A stretch of DNA of 34,526 nucleotides from CAZFAT01 sp964517075 (GTDB taxonomy: Bacteria; Acidobacteriota; Vicinamibacteria; Vicinamibacterales; SCN-69-37), in NCBI GenBank assembly GCA_964517075.1, contig CAZFAT010000084.1, positions 1-34,526 on the forward strand, read 5' to 3'. Position 1 is the stretch's first letter; every line of letters begins with the position of its first letter. The notes beneath the pieces were generated by a model. It ran no database searches and had not been told where the DNA came from. It saw nothing but the letters and a program-made list of their open reading frames with translations. A program made the position numbers and the translations under genes. This document shows positions 1 through 5,788 of this stretch, one piece after another.

Positions 1-141
1 ATCTACGAGGACGAGGCCGCGAGCGGTTATCCGCGGCTCAAACTTCTGCTGATGAAGGAACTGGCCCAGTATAACGTCCGGCGCCACCAGGGGGCCGCCA
101 TGCCGCGCGAGATGTACGTTGCACTGCTGGAACCCCGGTAA
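1..141 (+). CDS. C-terminal 46 residues of an unidentified protein (truncated by window edge)
   Basis: The reading frame is open from the first base and stops with TAA at 139-141. The 46 visible residues are hydrophilic and mildly basic, with a helical segment rich in Leu and Lys and the tail VALLEPR. No motif allows a family call. It reads on the plus strand in the same direction as the next small gene but is separated from it by about 380 bp. That this is a real gene rests on an open frame with ordinary amino acid composition; its start lies outside the window. Confidence 0.5.
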   Translation: MYEDEAASGYPRLKLLLMKELAQYNVRRHQGAAMPREMYVALLEPR

Positions 142-519
142 TCTCAACGGCATGCCTACGAGTCGGATGAGGCCGAGGCCCCCGCGACGAACGTCGCAGC
201 GGCTTTCGTGGGTGCACAGATTTCGCCGCAACTCCCTGTGAGATACTGCCCGCTCCAGAGCCTTTGATGAGCGCGGCCGTGTCGTTGCCGGAGGATGTCG
301 TGCGCGCATGCGCGTTCCTGGCTGCCACCGGCGCTGTTGTGTGGACTGCCGTCGGTCAGAGGCACCCGGCGAGATCGGGGCATGCCGCGGTTATCGGCCC
401 CGCGGAGGCGGCCAACAGGCTTGTACCACGGGCACCCCTGAGTCACTTGAACGGCCGGCGGCCTGTGTCCTAGCGTGGGATCAGGCCCAGGCCTTCCGCG
501 GGCCACGGAGGTAGTGGCT
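142..519. other. Gene-free stretch, no convincing gene
   Basis: About 380 bp without a persuasive coding region. Open frames exist on both strands but have shadow-like composition (Arg/Pro/Ala-rich) and no ribosome binding site at a sensible distance. At 300-315 there is a 16-base alternating purine-pyrimidine run containing the perfect 12-base palindrome CGCGCATGCGCG (303-314). No promoter or terminator is clear. Confidence 0.5.
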
Positions 520-720
520 ATGCACAGGTTCATTGTCGTTCGCGCGTTCGGCCGATCGGATCGTTTCGCTGTGATCAGGTTAGATGTCGGGTGGCTGCCG
601 GTCGCCTTACACGGACCGTTCAACGAGGATACGACTCGGTCTTACCTGTCGGAGGAGGGCTTGTCGGACCATCAGATTGATGCGGACGTCGCCCGGGTGA
701 AGGGCCAGCCGGCGACGTGA
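520..720 (+). CDS. Small hypothetical protein, 66 aa
   Basis: The ATG at 520 was chosen over the upstream in-frame start at 475 because GGAGG lies at 506-510, about 9 nt before it. The product begins MHRFIVVRAFGRSD and ends with a short helical stretch around YLSEEGLSDHQIDADVARVK. That layout, a beta-rich N-terminus followed by a helix, is seen in many small uncharacterised proteins of accessory regions. There are no cysteines, no membrane segment and no catalytic motif. It lies alone between gene-poor stretches. Function unknown. Confidence 0.55.
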   Translation: MHRFIVVRAFGRSDRFAVIRLDVGWLPVALHGPFNEDTTRSYLSEEGLSDHQIDADVARVKGQPAT

Positions 721-898
721 CGTGTGCCAACATCGTCCCGTCCAGCAGGCGCACGCAATATCGGTGAGACACGCGCCACGCGAACACAAGCCGCGCCGCC
801 GGGTCACGGGTCAGCCCGAAGCGAGACTAAAGATCGACGTCACGGACGGGCGAGGCGCCACAGACCGTCGTAGAACGCGCGGCGCGCACCGCGGCTAT

Positions 899-914
899 TG
901 GGCTCAGGTTTGCA
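899..914 (+). promoter_or_regulatory. Possible sigma-54 (-24/-12) promoter of the PEP-CTERM gene
   Basis: TGG at 899-901 and TTGCA at 910-914 place the GG and GC dinucleotides with exactly ten bases between them, as RpoN promoters require. The -12 half is a full match to TTGCA; the -24 half matches only in TGG. Transcription would start near 925, about 48 nt before the ATG at 973. PEP-CTERM genes in several bacteria are known to be under RpoN with the PrsK/PrsR system, so the placement makes sense, but it is a weak match alone. Confidence 0.35.
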
Positions 915-972
915 AGGAGGCGGCCGTCGCGGCGGCACTCTTGCCTGCCCGGGTCGCGCGTCAGGAGATCAA

Positions 973-1692
973 ATGCGTCTCAAGTTCGCCCTGATTGTCT
1001 TGGCGTGGGGTTGCATCGGAGCCGAGCGAGCGTCGGCATCCCCTATCACTTGGGGTGCGACGGGCACGATAGACAGCGTGTTCCGCGGCATAACGCTCCC
1101 GTGGGAGGAGCACCTGGCGTTGCCCGACTTCATCGTCCCCGGGCTCCCGTGGGTGCTGACGTTCACCTTCGATCCCGACACACCAGGAGTTGAACGCTCC
1201 TGCCCAAACTCCTTTTTCTACGGCGGCGCGATCAGCGACACTCGCTTCCAGCTCGGCGGATTCACGTACACGCATTCGCAGCCGGAGGCCGCTGACATTT
1301 TCACGAATGCGGACCTGCCTGCCACAGGCTGCGGCAGCGGCGGAATCGTTCAGTTCCATTGGAATGGCGGTCTAGACCAGTGGGTCGGAACTCCCGGCGC
1401 GCCGGTTCTCTATACTGGTCTGATGATCGCCTCCTATTTCGACGAACAAGCCTGCGACGGGAGCCTGCCTGCTGTTCCCGGGGCGTTTCCGTCTTCATGC
1501 ACAGGGCAATTCCTCGCACTCGCTGGGTTGGCGATTTGGTCGGAACCGCTGGATTTTGATGAAGACCGAGGCACCTTCGTCTCGTCGTCTACGTTCGCAC
1601 CGCACGTCGTCCCTGAGCCGGCGACGTGGATCCTTATTGGTTCGGGTTTGGCGATAGCTGCCGCGAGAAGGCGCAGATCTAGACACGGCTGA
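973..1692 (+). CDS. PEP-CTERM sorting-domain exported protein
   Basis: A 239-residue secreted protein. The ATG at 973 is preferred over the upstream GTG at 898 because AGGAG (963-967) precedes it and the protein then opens with a classic signal peptide: MRLKF, a hydrophobic core, and a likely cut after ASA near residue 22. The mature part is rich in Gly, Thr, Phe and aromatic residues, with four spaced cysteines. The C-terminus is textbook PEP-CTERM: VPEPATW, a short transmembrane stretch (ILIGSGLAIAAA) and the Arg-rich tail ARRRRSRHG. Such tails are cut by exosortase and the proteins usually end up in the extracellular matrix. No exosortase or polysaccharide genes are in the window, so it must rely on a distant sorting system. 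The mature function is unknown. Confidence 0.88.
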   Translation: MRLKFALIVLAWGCIGAERASASPITWGATGTIDSVFRGITLPWEEHLALPDFIVPGLPWVLTFTFDPDTPGVERSCPNSFFYGGAISDTRFQLGGFTYTHSQPEAADIFTNADLPATGCGSGGIVQFHWNGGLDQWVGTPGAPVLYTGLMIASYFDEQACDGSLPAVPGAFPSSCTGQFLALAGLAIWSEPLDFDEDRGTFVSSSTFAPHVVPEPATWILIGSGLAIAAARRRRSRHG

Positions 1693-1804
1693 TCGCTGCA
1701 AGCGCGAACGACGCGCCGCGAAGTCCGAACGTCACGCGGCAGGATCTGACTCCGCCCGCTCGCCTGACACCGCTTCGACACCGAGAGGCGCCGACGCGAA
1801 GCAC

Positions 1805-2023
1805 TCAGCTCGCGCGTCGAACGTGGGCGAGGAACGGACCGCCTTGGACGACGTCCACCCACTGGTGGCCGCAGGGGCAGGACCGTGCGAACTGCACCGT
1901 GTGTGACGCCTGGCTGGTCGCGGTGCCCGTGGTGACGGCGTCGAGGCCGTTGCACCGTGGGCAGTACCGTGAGACGTCGCGGCGGATCGTGGTGGGAGTT
2001 GGGGGCGGCATGGGGAGATGCAT
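1805..2023 (-). CDS. Small zinc-ribbon-like hypothetical protein, 72 aa
   Basis: On the minus strand the frame contains CPRC near residue 21 and CPCGHQW near residue 49, two cysteine knuckles separated by about 25 residues, as in small zinc ribbons. The start was set at the ATG at 2023 (MHLPMPPPTPTTIRRD); a second in-frame ATG at 2011 is also possible. The frame stays open further upstream, but that part looks non-coding (Arg/Pro/Gly-rich). No Shine-Dalgarno sequence is evident for either start. It is convergent with the PEP-CTERM gene. Possible DNA- or RNA-binding protein; function unknown. Confidence 0.5.
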   Translation of the reverse strand: MHLPMPPPTPTTIRRDVSRYCPRCNGLDAVTTGTATSQASHTVQFARSCPCGHQWVDVVQGGPFLAHVRRAS

Positions 2024-2458
2024 GACGCCAGGGTAGGGCAGACGGTGCCAGTGGCGCTGTCTCAAAAGGTACACTCGGCCGATCCCACGCCTGGCCGCAG
2101 GATTTGGCAACATGCAAGCGATCATTTGTCGCTGGCGCCCGGTGCGGCTAGGCTGACCCCGCCGACACGGGCCGGGTGGCTGCCCGCGTGGCGAGACATG
2201 CGAATCTGAGCCACGTCCCCCGGGGTTGGGTCCCCGCGGAAGGTGGCTGGCTGCCGAAAAAGTCAAACACCCCGCGAACCGAGATCGACACGAGATCCAC
2301 GACACACCCGTCTGCCTACCGCTGATCGCTCAGCTCCTCACGCTCACCCGTCCACGCACGCGCCCCCACCGCTCGGGCACAGCCCCACCCGACGCTCTTC
2401 CGCATGCCCGGGGAAAGATCGCCAGCGGCTCGAAAAGTGAGCGGGGAGGAAGATAGGC
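2024..2458. other. Gene-free stretch upstream of the zinc-ribbon/recombinase cluster
   Basis: About 435 bp without a convincing gene. Plus-strand frames of 63 to 76 codons exist but lack ribosome binding sites and are rich in Pro, Arg and His, as expected of GC-rich non-coding DNA. The stretch ends in the promoter at 2459. It separates the minus-strand zinc-ribbon gene from the plus-strand cluster, so it probably holds divergent regulatory DNA. Confidence 0.5.
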
Positions 2459-2488
2459 TTGACACACTCGGACGACATGTCATACAGT
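2459..2488 (+). promoter_or_regulatory. Sigma-70 promoter of the zinc-ribbon / RHH / recombinase cluster
   Basis: A perfect -35 box TTGACA at 2459-2464 is followed after 18 bases by TACAGT at 2483-2488 (four of six matches to TATAAT). Transcription would begin near 2495, giving a leader of about 23 nt that contains the GGAGG ribosome binding site (2507-2511) before the ATG at 2518. Confidence 0.6.
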
Positions 2489-2517
2489 GCCCTCGAAGTC
2501 AGTTATGGAGGTCCCCA

Positions 2518-2721
2518 ATGAAGAAGTCACACTCGTCTCAGTCAGCGTCGAATCCGGTTACCTGTCAGCACTGCGGACACCGTTACGACGCGACCCGGTC
2601 GACCAGTCCGGCGCCCTACTTGTTCTGCCGAGCGGTCTGCGAACGACGCTGGCTCGCGGCGGAGGTAGGGCATCTGTTTCGAGCCGACGCCGCGGCGCGT
2701 GCCGCGGGCCTCTCGGCCTGA
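2518..2721 (+). CDS. Small zinc-ribbon protein, 67 aa
   Basis: The ATG at 2518 is preceded by GGAGG at 2507-2511 and by a TTGACA promoter. The protein opens with a Lys/Ser-rich tail, then CQHCGHRYD (near residues 15-23) and FCRAVCERRW (near 35-44), giving a CxxC...CxxxC zinc-binding pattern similar to YacG-like and other treble-clef/zinc-ribbon miniproteins. The remainder is an Ala-rich helix. It is the first gene of a cluster leading into the RHH protein and the serine recombinase, so it could be an accessory DNA-binding factor. That role is inferred from position only. Confidence 0.65.
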   Translation: MKKSHSSQSASNPVTCQHCGHRYDATRSTSPAPYLFCRAVCERRWLAAEVGHLFRADAAARAAGLSA

Positions 2722-2789
2722 CGCGACATTCCCCCGCGCCTGTATGGGCCGATCGACACTGGCGCGTGTCTTCACCCGGAGATTCCGCG

Positions 2790-2843
2790 ATGAAGGCACA
2801 CATCAAAGCACCACGACCGCCCGGCCGATCGGACGTGAGGTAA
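2790..2843 (+). CDS. Possible 17-residue leader peptide upstream of the RHH gene
   Basis: ATG at 2790 has GGAG at 2778-2781, eight bases upstream, and reads MKAHIKAPRPPGRSDVR before TAA at 2841-2843. The stop lies five bases before the RHH ATG (2849), and the RHH ribosome binding sequence (GTGAGG, 2835-2840) sits inside its last codons. The arrangement suggests translational coupling. It is too short to judge by composition and could be chance. Confidence 0.3.
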   Translation: MKAHIKAPRPPGRSDVR

Positions 2844-2848
2844 CGCCG

Positions 2849-3052
2849 ATGACACCTGTCAGAAAAATGGGCTCGTTCCGTTTGTCCGATGACCTGCTCG
2901 ATGCGATGGATCAGGTGCGAGAGAAGCACGGCACACCATACAGCGTGATGATCCGACGCGCCCTGCATATGTGGCTCGACGCGCAAGGTATTTCTGTCAA
3001 GCCCGCCGCGAAGCGGACGGCCGGGGGCGGGAAGACCGGAAGGGCCAAGTGA
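2849..3052 (+). CDS. Ribbon-helix-helix (CopG/Arc-like) DNA-binding protein
   Basis: A 67-residue protein starting at ATG 2849, with GTGAGG about 8 nt upstream. Residues 9-45 fit a ribbon-helix-helix fold: the beta strand SFRLSDDLLDAMD, a first helix, a turn at GTPYS, and a second helix VMIRRALHMWLDA. The last 15 residues are a Lys/Gly/Arg-rich basic tail. Proteins of this class bind DNA as dimers and often autoregulate. Its stop codon overlaps the GTG start of the serine recombinase (sequence GTGA, 3049-3052), so the two are translated together. It is likely a regulator or accessory DNA-binding partner of the recombinase. Antitoxin is an alternative reading, but no toxin follows. Confidence 0.75.
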   Translation: MTPVRKMGSFRLSDDLLDAMDQVREKHGTPYSVMIRRALHMWLDAQGISVKPAAKRTAGGGKTGRAK

Positions 3053-3699
3053 GGGCCGCTGTCTACGCCCGCGTCTCGACGTCAGACCAGACGGCCGAGA
3101 ACCAGCTCATCGAGCTGCGCCAGTACTGCGCGGCTCAAGGGTGGAACGTCCGGGAGTATGTGGACACCGGGATCAGTGGAGTAAAAGACAGGCGGCCGGC
3201 GCTTGACAGTCTCCTGGCCGATGCCAGGCGCCGGCGCTTTGATGTCGTCGTGGTCTGGCGCCTGGACAGACTCGGTCGGTCGCTGCATCACCTCGTGACG
3301 CTGCTCGACGAGCTACAGGCGATCGGGGTGGGGGCTGTGAGTCTGGGAGAGGGGCTGGACTTCACGACGCCAGCCGGGCGCCTGAGCTTTCACGTCCTAG
3401 CCGCCCTCGCGGAATTCGAGCGAGGGCGCATCGTCGAGCGTGTGCAAGCGGGCCTAGCTCGGGCCAGGGCGCAAGGCAAGCGGCTCGGGCGCCCTCGGAG
3501 CGATGGGACGGCCCTGGCCCTGCCGGAGGGCCTCACGGTCCGCCGCGCGGCAGTGCTGTGGGGCGTGTCGCCCGCGACGGCCGCCCGCCGGCTGAGGGCC
3601 GGTCTGTTGCCCGGTGAGAAAACCCTGCCGGACGCGGGCGAACCTTCGCCACGTTTCCGGCCCGAATCGGGGAGGGAGAGATCAGGCCCGGGGGCCTGA
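3049..3699 (+). CDS. Serine recombinase (resolvase/invertase family)
   Basis: A 216-residue protein if translation starts at GTG 3049, which overlaps the RHH stop by four bases; the frame stays open upstream to 2971, but those residues do not resemble the family. VRAAVYARVSTSDQ carries the catalytic serine (residue 10) with its conserved Arg at 8. VVWRLDRLGRS holds further active-site arginines, and ALAEFERGRIVERVQAGL is the dimer-interface E helix, followed by GKRLGRP. The C-terminal part (LTVRRAAVLWGVSPATAARR) is a Hin/TnpR-type helix-turn-helix. These enzymes cut and rejoin DNA at short dyad sites by a phosphoserine link. The length suits small resolvases or invertases. A candidate crossover dyad overlaps its stop codon. 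No transposase accompanies it. Confidence 0.9.
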   Translation: MRAAVYARVSTSDQTAENQLIELRQYCAAQGWNVREYVDTGISGVKDRRPALDSLLADARRRRFDVVVVWRLDRLGRSLHHLVTLLDELQAIGVGAVSLGEGLDFTTPAGRLSFHVLAALAEFERGRIVERVQAGLARARAQGKRLGRPRSDGTALALPEGLTVRRAAVLWGVSPATAARRLRAGLLPGEKTLPDAGEPSPRFRPESGRERSGPGA

Positions 3700-3720
3700 G
3701 AAAACACTCGTTTGTCTCAG
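3696..3720. promoter_or_regulatory. Candidate crossover (hix/res-like) dyad next to the serine recombinase
   Basis: A 25-base imperfect dyad with perfect outer arms CTGAGA (3696-3701) and TCTCAG (3715-3720) around an AT-richer centre with AAAAC on the left and GTTT on the right. Size, position beside the recombinase and the AAAAC/GTTT centre resemble invertase crossover sites such as hix and gix. The same bases could instead belong to a terminator, since CAGGCC-CGGG-GGCCTG (3683-3698) overlaps its left edge. Confidence 0.35.
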
Positions 3721-3730
3721 TAGTGAAGAC

Positions 3731-3771
3731 CCCCGGCGCCGTGGTTGAGACGGCACCGGGGTTTCCGTTTG
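3731..3771 (+). terminator. Rho-independent terminator after the recombinase
   Basis: CCCCGGCGCCGT (3731-3742) pairs with ACGGCACCGGGG (3750-3761) with one mismatch and a seven-base loop, followed by the T-rich run GTTTCCGTTTGTTT. It separates the recombinase cluster from the four-gene cassette that starts at 3827. Confidence 0.75.
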
Positions 3772-3793
3772 TTTGGCCTTGGCAGACACAAAC

Positions 3794-3812
3794 GCGGCGC
3801 CGGAAGCGCCGC
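3794..3812 (+). promoter_or_regulatory. Hairpin directly before the ribosome binding site of the 33-aa gene
   Basis: GCGGCGC (3794-3800) and GCGCCGC (3806-3812) form a perfect 7-bp stem with a CGGAA loop. The stem ends three bases before the GGAGG at 3815-3819. A stem here could act as a translation control or a 5' mRNA stabiliser. No T-run follows, so it is not a terminator. Confidence 0.4.
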
Positions 3813-3826
3813 ACGGAGGTTCGATT

Positions 3827-3928
3827 ATGGCACTCCCGTGCCGTCTCCCGCTTGCTCTTCTCGTCTCGCTCAGCACACTCCTCGGATCGGTCCTCAGCCT
3901 GGCGATCGCCTTCGCCCTCGGAGGGTAA
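3827..3928 (+). CDS. 33-residue hydrophobic membrane peptide
   Basis: ATG at 3827 has a perfect GGAGG at 3815-3819, seven bases upstream, and reads 33 codons to TAA (3926-3928). The product begins MALPCRLPLALL and is almost entirely hydrophobic (Leu, Ala, Ser, Val, Ile), ending AFALGG. It would span the membrane once, with Cys5 and Arg6 near the N-terminal face. Only four bases separate its stop from the next ATG (3933), and the ribosome binding site of that gene lies inside its last codons, so the two are likely coupled. Small membrane peptides of this kind include phage lysis factors and type I toxins, but nothing here proves such a role. Confidence 0.6.
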   Translation: MALPCRLPLALLVSLSTLLGSVLSLAIAFALGG

Positions 3929-3932
3929 CGCC

Positions 3933-4487
3933 ATGCGCCACACCACACCACGTCGCACGCTCAGCATCGGCACGATCTCGTCAGGGACGCTGCGTCCGGA
4001 AGACTTGATCGAAGCGTTCCTCTCGGAGCTGCGTCCGCTCCGTTTGTCGCGTCAGGATCGGGCCGCGTTCCGGAAGCTTGAACGGGAGTATGAGGCGATC
4101 GATCCGGACGCCGATCCGACAGACGACGATCCCGATCCGGCTGAGGTGCTCTCAGACATCCTCGGCGAGATCGAAGTGATCGCGGAAAGCTACGTCCCCG
4201 ACTACTGCTATCTCGGCGCCACCGAAGGCGACGGAGCGGAGATCGGTGTCTGGCCGGTAACGGAGGCATTGGAGCCAACCTCGCATCAGGGCGGATACGA
4301 CGGGAACATATGGCGTTCCGCGAACCTACCAAACGAGAACGCGGAGGAAATGCACTCGTTCCGTCATTTGAACGGAGCGGGATCGCCTTGCACGTTTACG
4401 CATTGGCTCCACGTCAACGACCACGGCAACGCCACACTTTACCGCCGGTCCGGTCGGACCTGGCGTGAAGTGTGGGCTGTCGTCTGA
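3933..4487 (+). CDS. Hypothetical protein of mobile-element type, 184 aa
   Basis: The ATG at 3933 is chosen over the open frame that continues upstream to 3723 because GGAGG (3920-3924) precedes it and the upstream part crosses a terminator. The N-terminal 70 residues form an acidic, helical region with a run of Asp (residues 51-65, DPDADPTDDDPDP). The C-terminal half is compact and aromatic, with FRHLNGAG, THWLHVNDHGNATLY and WREVWAVV. From memory, similar C-terminal wording occurs in uncharacterised phage and plasmid proteins; no enzymatic role is known to me. It is the second gene of the 3827-5050 operon. Confidence 0.65.
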   Translation: MRHTTPRRTLSIGTISSGTLRPEDLIEAFLSELRPLRLSRQDRAAFRKLEREYEAIDPDADPTDDDPDPAEVLSDILGEIEVIAESYVPDYCYLGATEGDGAEIGVWPVTEALEPTSHQGGYDGNIWRSANLPNENAEEMHSFRHLNGAGSPCTFTHWLHVNDHGNATLYRRSGRTWREVWAVV

Positions 4488-4499
4488 GCGGAGGACGCA

Positions 4500-4841
4500 A
4501 TGTATCCCAGCGTCAAAACGCTCTGTCAGATCAAAGACGTAACGCCGGCCCTCGCACGGGAGATCCGGCGCATCATGGCCGGCCCTGGCCGGGAACACGT
4601 GGAGGATCACTGTTCATGCCGTGAGCGGTACGACAGCCGCTGCCTTTCGCGCATGGAGCGAATCGATCGTGTCCTCGGCACGTCTGGTGTTGAAGCGATC
4701 CCGGCCGGACACAACGCGCAGTCTCCCACGATTGTCTACTGCAACGCGGGAGACACGTACGCCACGACGATCCTGAAAGTGAGCGGGAAGTTCCGTGTCG
4801 GGTGTTGGGGCGACTTGGTCGAGCGGGGGAGGTACGAATGA
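4500..4841 (+). CDS. Hypothetical phage/plasmid-like protein, 113 aa
   Basis: Starts at ATG 4500 with GCGGAGGA just upstream (4489-4496), 12 nt after the previous stop. The N-terminal half has a Cys/His group (DHCSCRERYDSRC, near residues 36-48) that might bind zinc. The C-terminal half ends in GDTYATTILKVSGKFRVGCW followed by GDLVE, a small beta domain of a kind I associate with uncharacterised phage and plasmid proteins. Its stop overlaps the start of the next gene by four bases (ATGA, 4838-4841). Function unknown; the coupling says it works with its neighbours. Confidence 0.65.
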   Translation: MYPSVKTLCQIKDVTPALAREIRRIMAGPGREHVEDHCSCRERYDSRCLSRMERIDRVLGTSGVEAIPAGHNAQSPTIVYCNAGDTYATTILKVSGKFRVGCWGDLVERGRYE

Positions 4842-5050
4842 ACCCCGAACGCTTGATCGGTCTCGCGTACGCCGCGGAACGCTGGCACTCGGGCCAAGGT
4901 TCCCGAGGTTATCGTCTGCTTTCGCGGATCGCCTGGCGGCCGGGGACTGATCGCGCCTGGCGCCTCCAGCCTCGTGACGAATGGGCCGAAGCTCGACGCT
5001 GGGCCGCCCACTACAGCCGCTACGCGCGCCGGCATCCGCGCGCGTTCTGA
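4838..5050 (+). CDS. Small basic hypothetical protein, 70 aa
   Basis: ATG at 4838 overlaps the preceding stop (ATGA) and has GGGGGAGG a few bases upstream. The product is rich in Arg, Trp, Ala and Tyr (for example GYRLLSRIAWRPGTD and ARRWAAHYSRYARRH) and looks like a small helical, nucleic-acid-compatible protein. There is no recognisable domain. It is the last gene of the four-gene operon and is followed by a hairpin at 5071-5100. Confidence 0.6.
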   Translation: MNPERLIGLAYAAERWHSGQGSRGYRLLSRIAWRPGTDRAWRLQPRDEWAEARRWAAHYSRYARRHPRAF

Positions 5051-5070
5051 CCTGGCCCGCCGCACGTCTG

Positions 5071-5100
5071 CCGTGTCGGGGCCGCCTGGCCCTGACACGG
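5071..5100 (+). terminator. Hairpin after the four-gene cassette
   Basis: CCGTGTCGGG (5071-5080) pairs with CCTGACACGG (5091-5100) along all ten positions, with one G-U pair and a ten-base loop. It begins 20 bases after the last stop codon of the operon. There is no T-run, so it may be a 3'-end stabiliser rather than an intrinsic terminator. Confidence 0.5.
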
Positions 5101-5176
5101 CGGTCGCTCAGGGCGGCGGGCCTCACTTTCGTGAAAGTCAGGTTTCGGAGAGACGGGCTCACTTTCTTCTGGGTGG

Positions 5177-5557
5177 GTGAAAGAGGCTCTGCCCAACATG
5201 CCATTGCCTTTTGTCGCTTTAGCCGGAATGACCGCGGCGGCTGTACTCCTGTTCATCGGCAACCAAGTCGCTTGGCGGAGGCAACTCGCTGGAAGGCCGT
5301 CTAACCCAACACCAGCGGCCGACGTTCCGGCCATTCCAAGCACCGGCGCGGAGATCGATGCGTTCTATCGGCAGTACGACAACGCATTGCTAGTCGAAAC
5401 AGAGGATCACCTCAGAGCCCAGCTTGCGCCCTATCAGTCACCCCAGGATCGCGAGCGGTTCTTGCTTCGCTCGTGCGCCACCATCGTATTGCTTGGAACG
5501 TTCGAGTACGTCTGGCTGCTCATATACCGGAGCCAGTTGCGTGCGATGGGGCGCTAA
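5177..5557 (+). CDS. N-terminal part of a frameshifted membrane protein
   Basis: Starts at GTG 5177 or, more likely, ATG 5198 (MPLPFVALAG). The first transmembrane segment covers about 20 residues (LAGMTAAAVLLFIG). A soluble stretch follows (STGAEIDAFYRQYDNALLVE), then a second transmembrane segment (SCATIVLLGTFEYVWLLIY), and the frame stops at TAA 5555-5557 shortly after RSQLRAMGR. Just past this stop, the next frame encodes a winged-helix-like domain that reads as the natural continuation. Adding one G to the GGGG run near 5546-5549 joins both frames as RAMGALNRSPLD. The gene is therefore either truncated by a one-base loss, mis-sequenced, or expressed by -1 slippage. The full protein would be about 200 residues. 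Confidence 0.7.
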   Translation: MKEALPNMPLPFVALAGMTAAAVLLFIGNQVAWRRQLAGRPSNPTPAADVPAIPSTGAEIDAFYRQYDNALLVETEDHLRAQLAPYQSPQDRERFLLRSCATIVLLGTFEYVWLLIYRSQLRAMGR

Positions 5558-5784
5558 ATCGAAGCCCTCTAGATATAGAGCACGTGCGAGCGTTCTATGA
5601 CGCGGCAGTTGAGGCCAACCCACACGGATACGCAAACTACCCGTTTTCGCACTGGCTCTCGTTTCTGAAGTCGTGGACCTTGGTGCGGGAGGACGGGACA
5701 GCGCTCAGCATCACCGTGAGGGGCAGAGAGTTCCTCAAGTACTTGGTTGATACAGGGCGTGACGCCGATCAGAGGTTTAACTGA
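5558..5784 (+). pseudogene. C-terminal (winged-helix-like) part of the frameshifted gene
   Basis: The frame reads NRSPLDIEHVRAFYDAA, then YANYPFSHWLSFLKSW, and ends ITVRGREFLKYLVDTGR. This resembles the C-terminal part of small two-domain proteins whose N-termini carry membrane segments. No ATG with a ribosome binding site starts it; the only in-frame candidate is GTG 5584, which would remove the first conserved residues. Together with the upstream fragment this argues for one gene split by a single-base shift. Confidence 0.55.
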
Positions 5785-5788
5785 GGCT

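Noticed and set aside
300..315. Alternating purine-pyrimidine run with a CGCGCATGCGCG palindrome
   Set aside because: Could form Z-DNA, but a run of this length is not surprising in GC-rich DNA and no gene feature is attached to it.
264..473. 69-codon plus-strand frame starting TTG-ATG
   Set aside because: No ribosome binding site at a sensible distance and mixed, Arg/Pro/Ala-rich composition. Nothing recognisable in the product; more likely GC-rich background.
2226..2456. 76-codon plus-strand frame in the gap before the zinc-ribbon gene
   Set aside because: Pro/Arg/His-rich product without a ribosome binding site. It overlaps the region expected to hold regulatory DNA.
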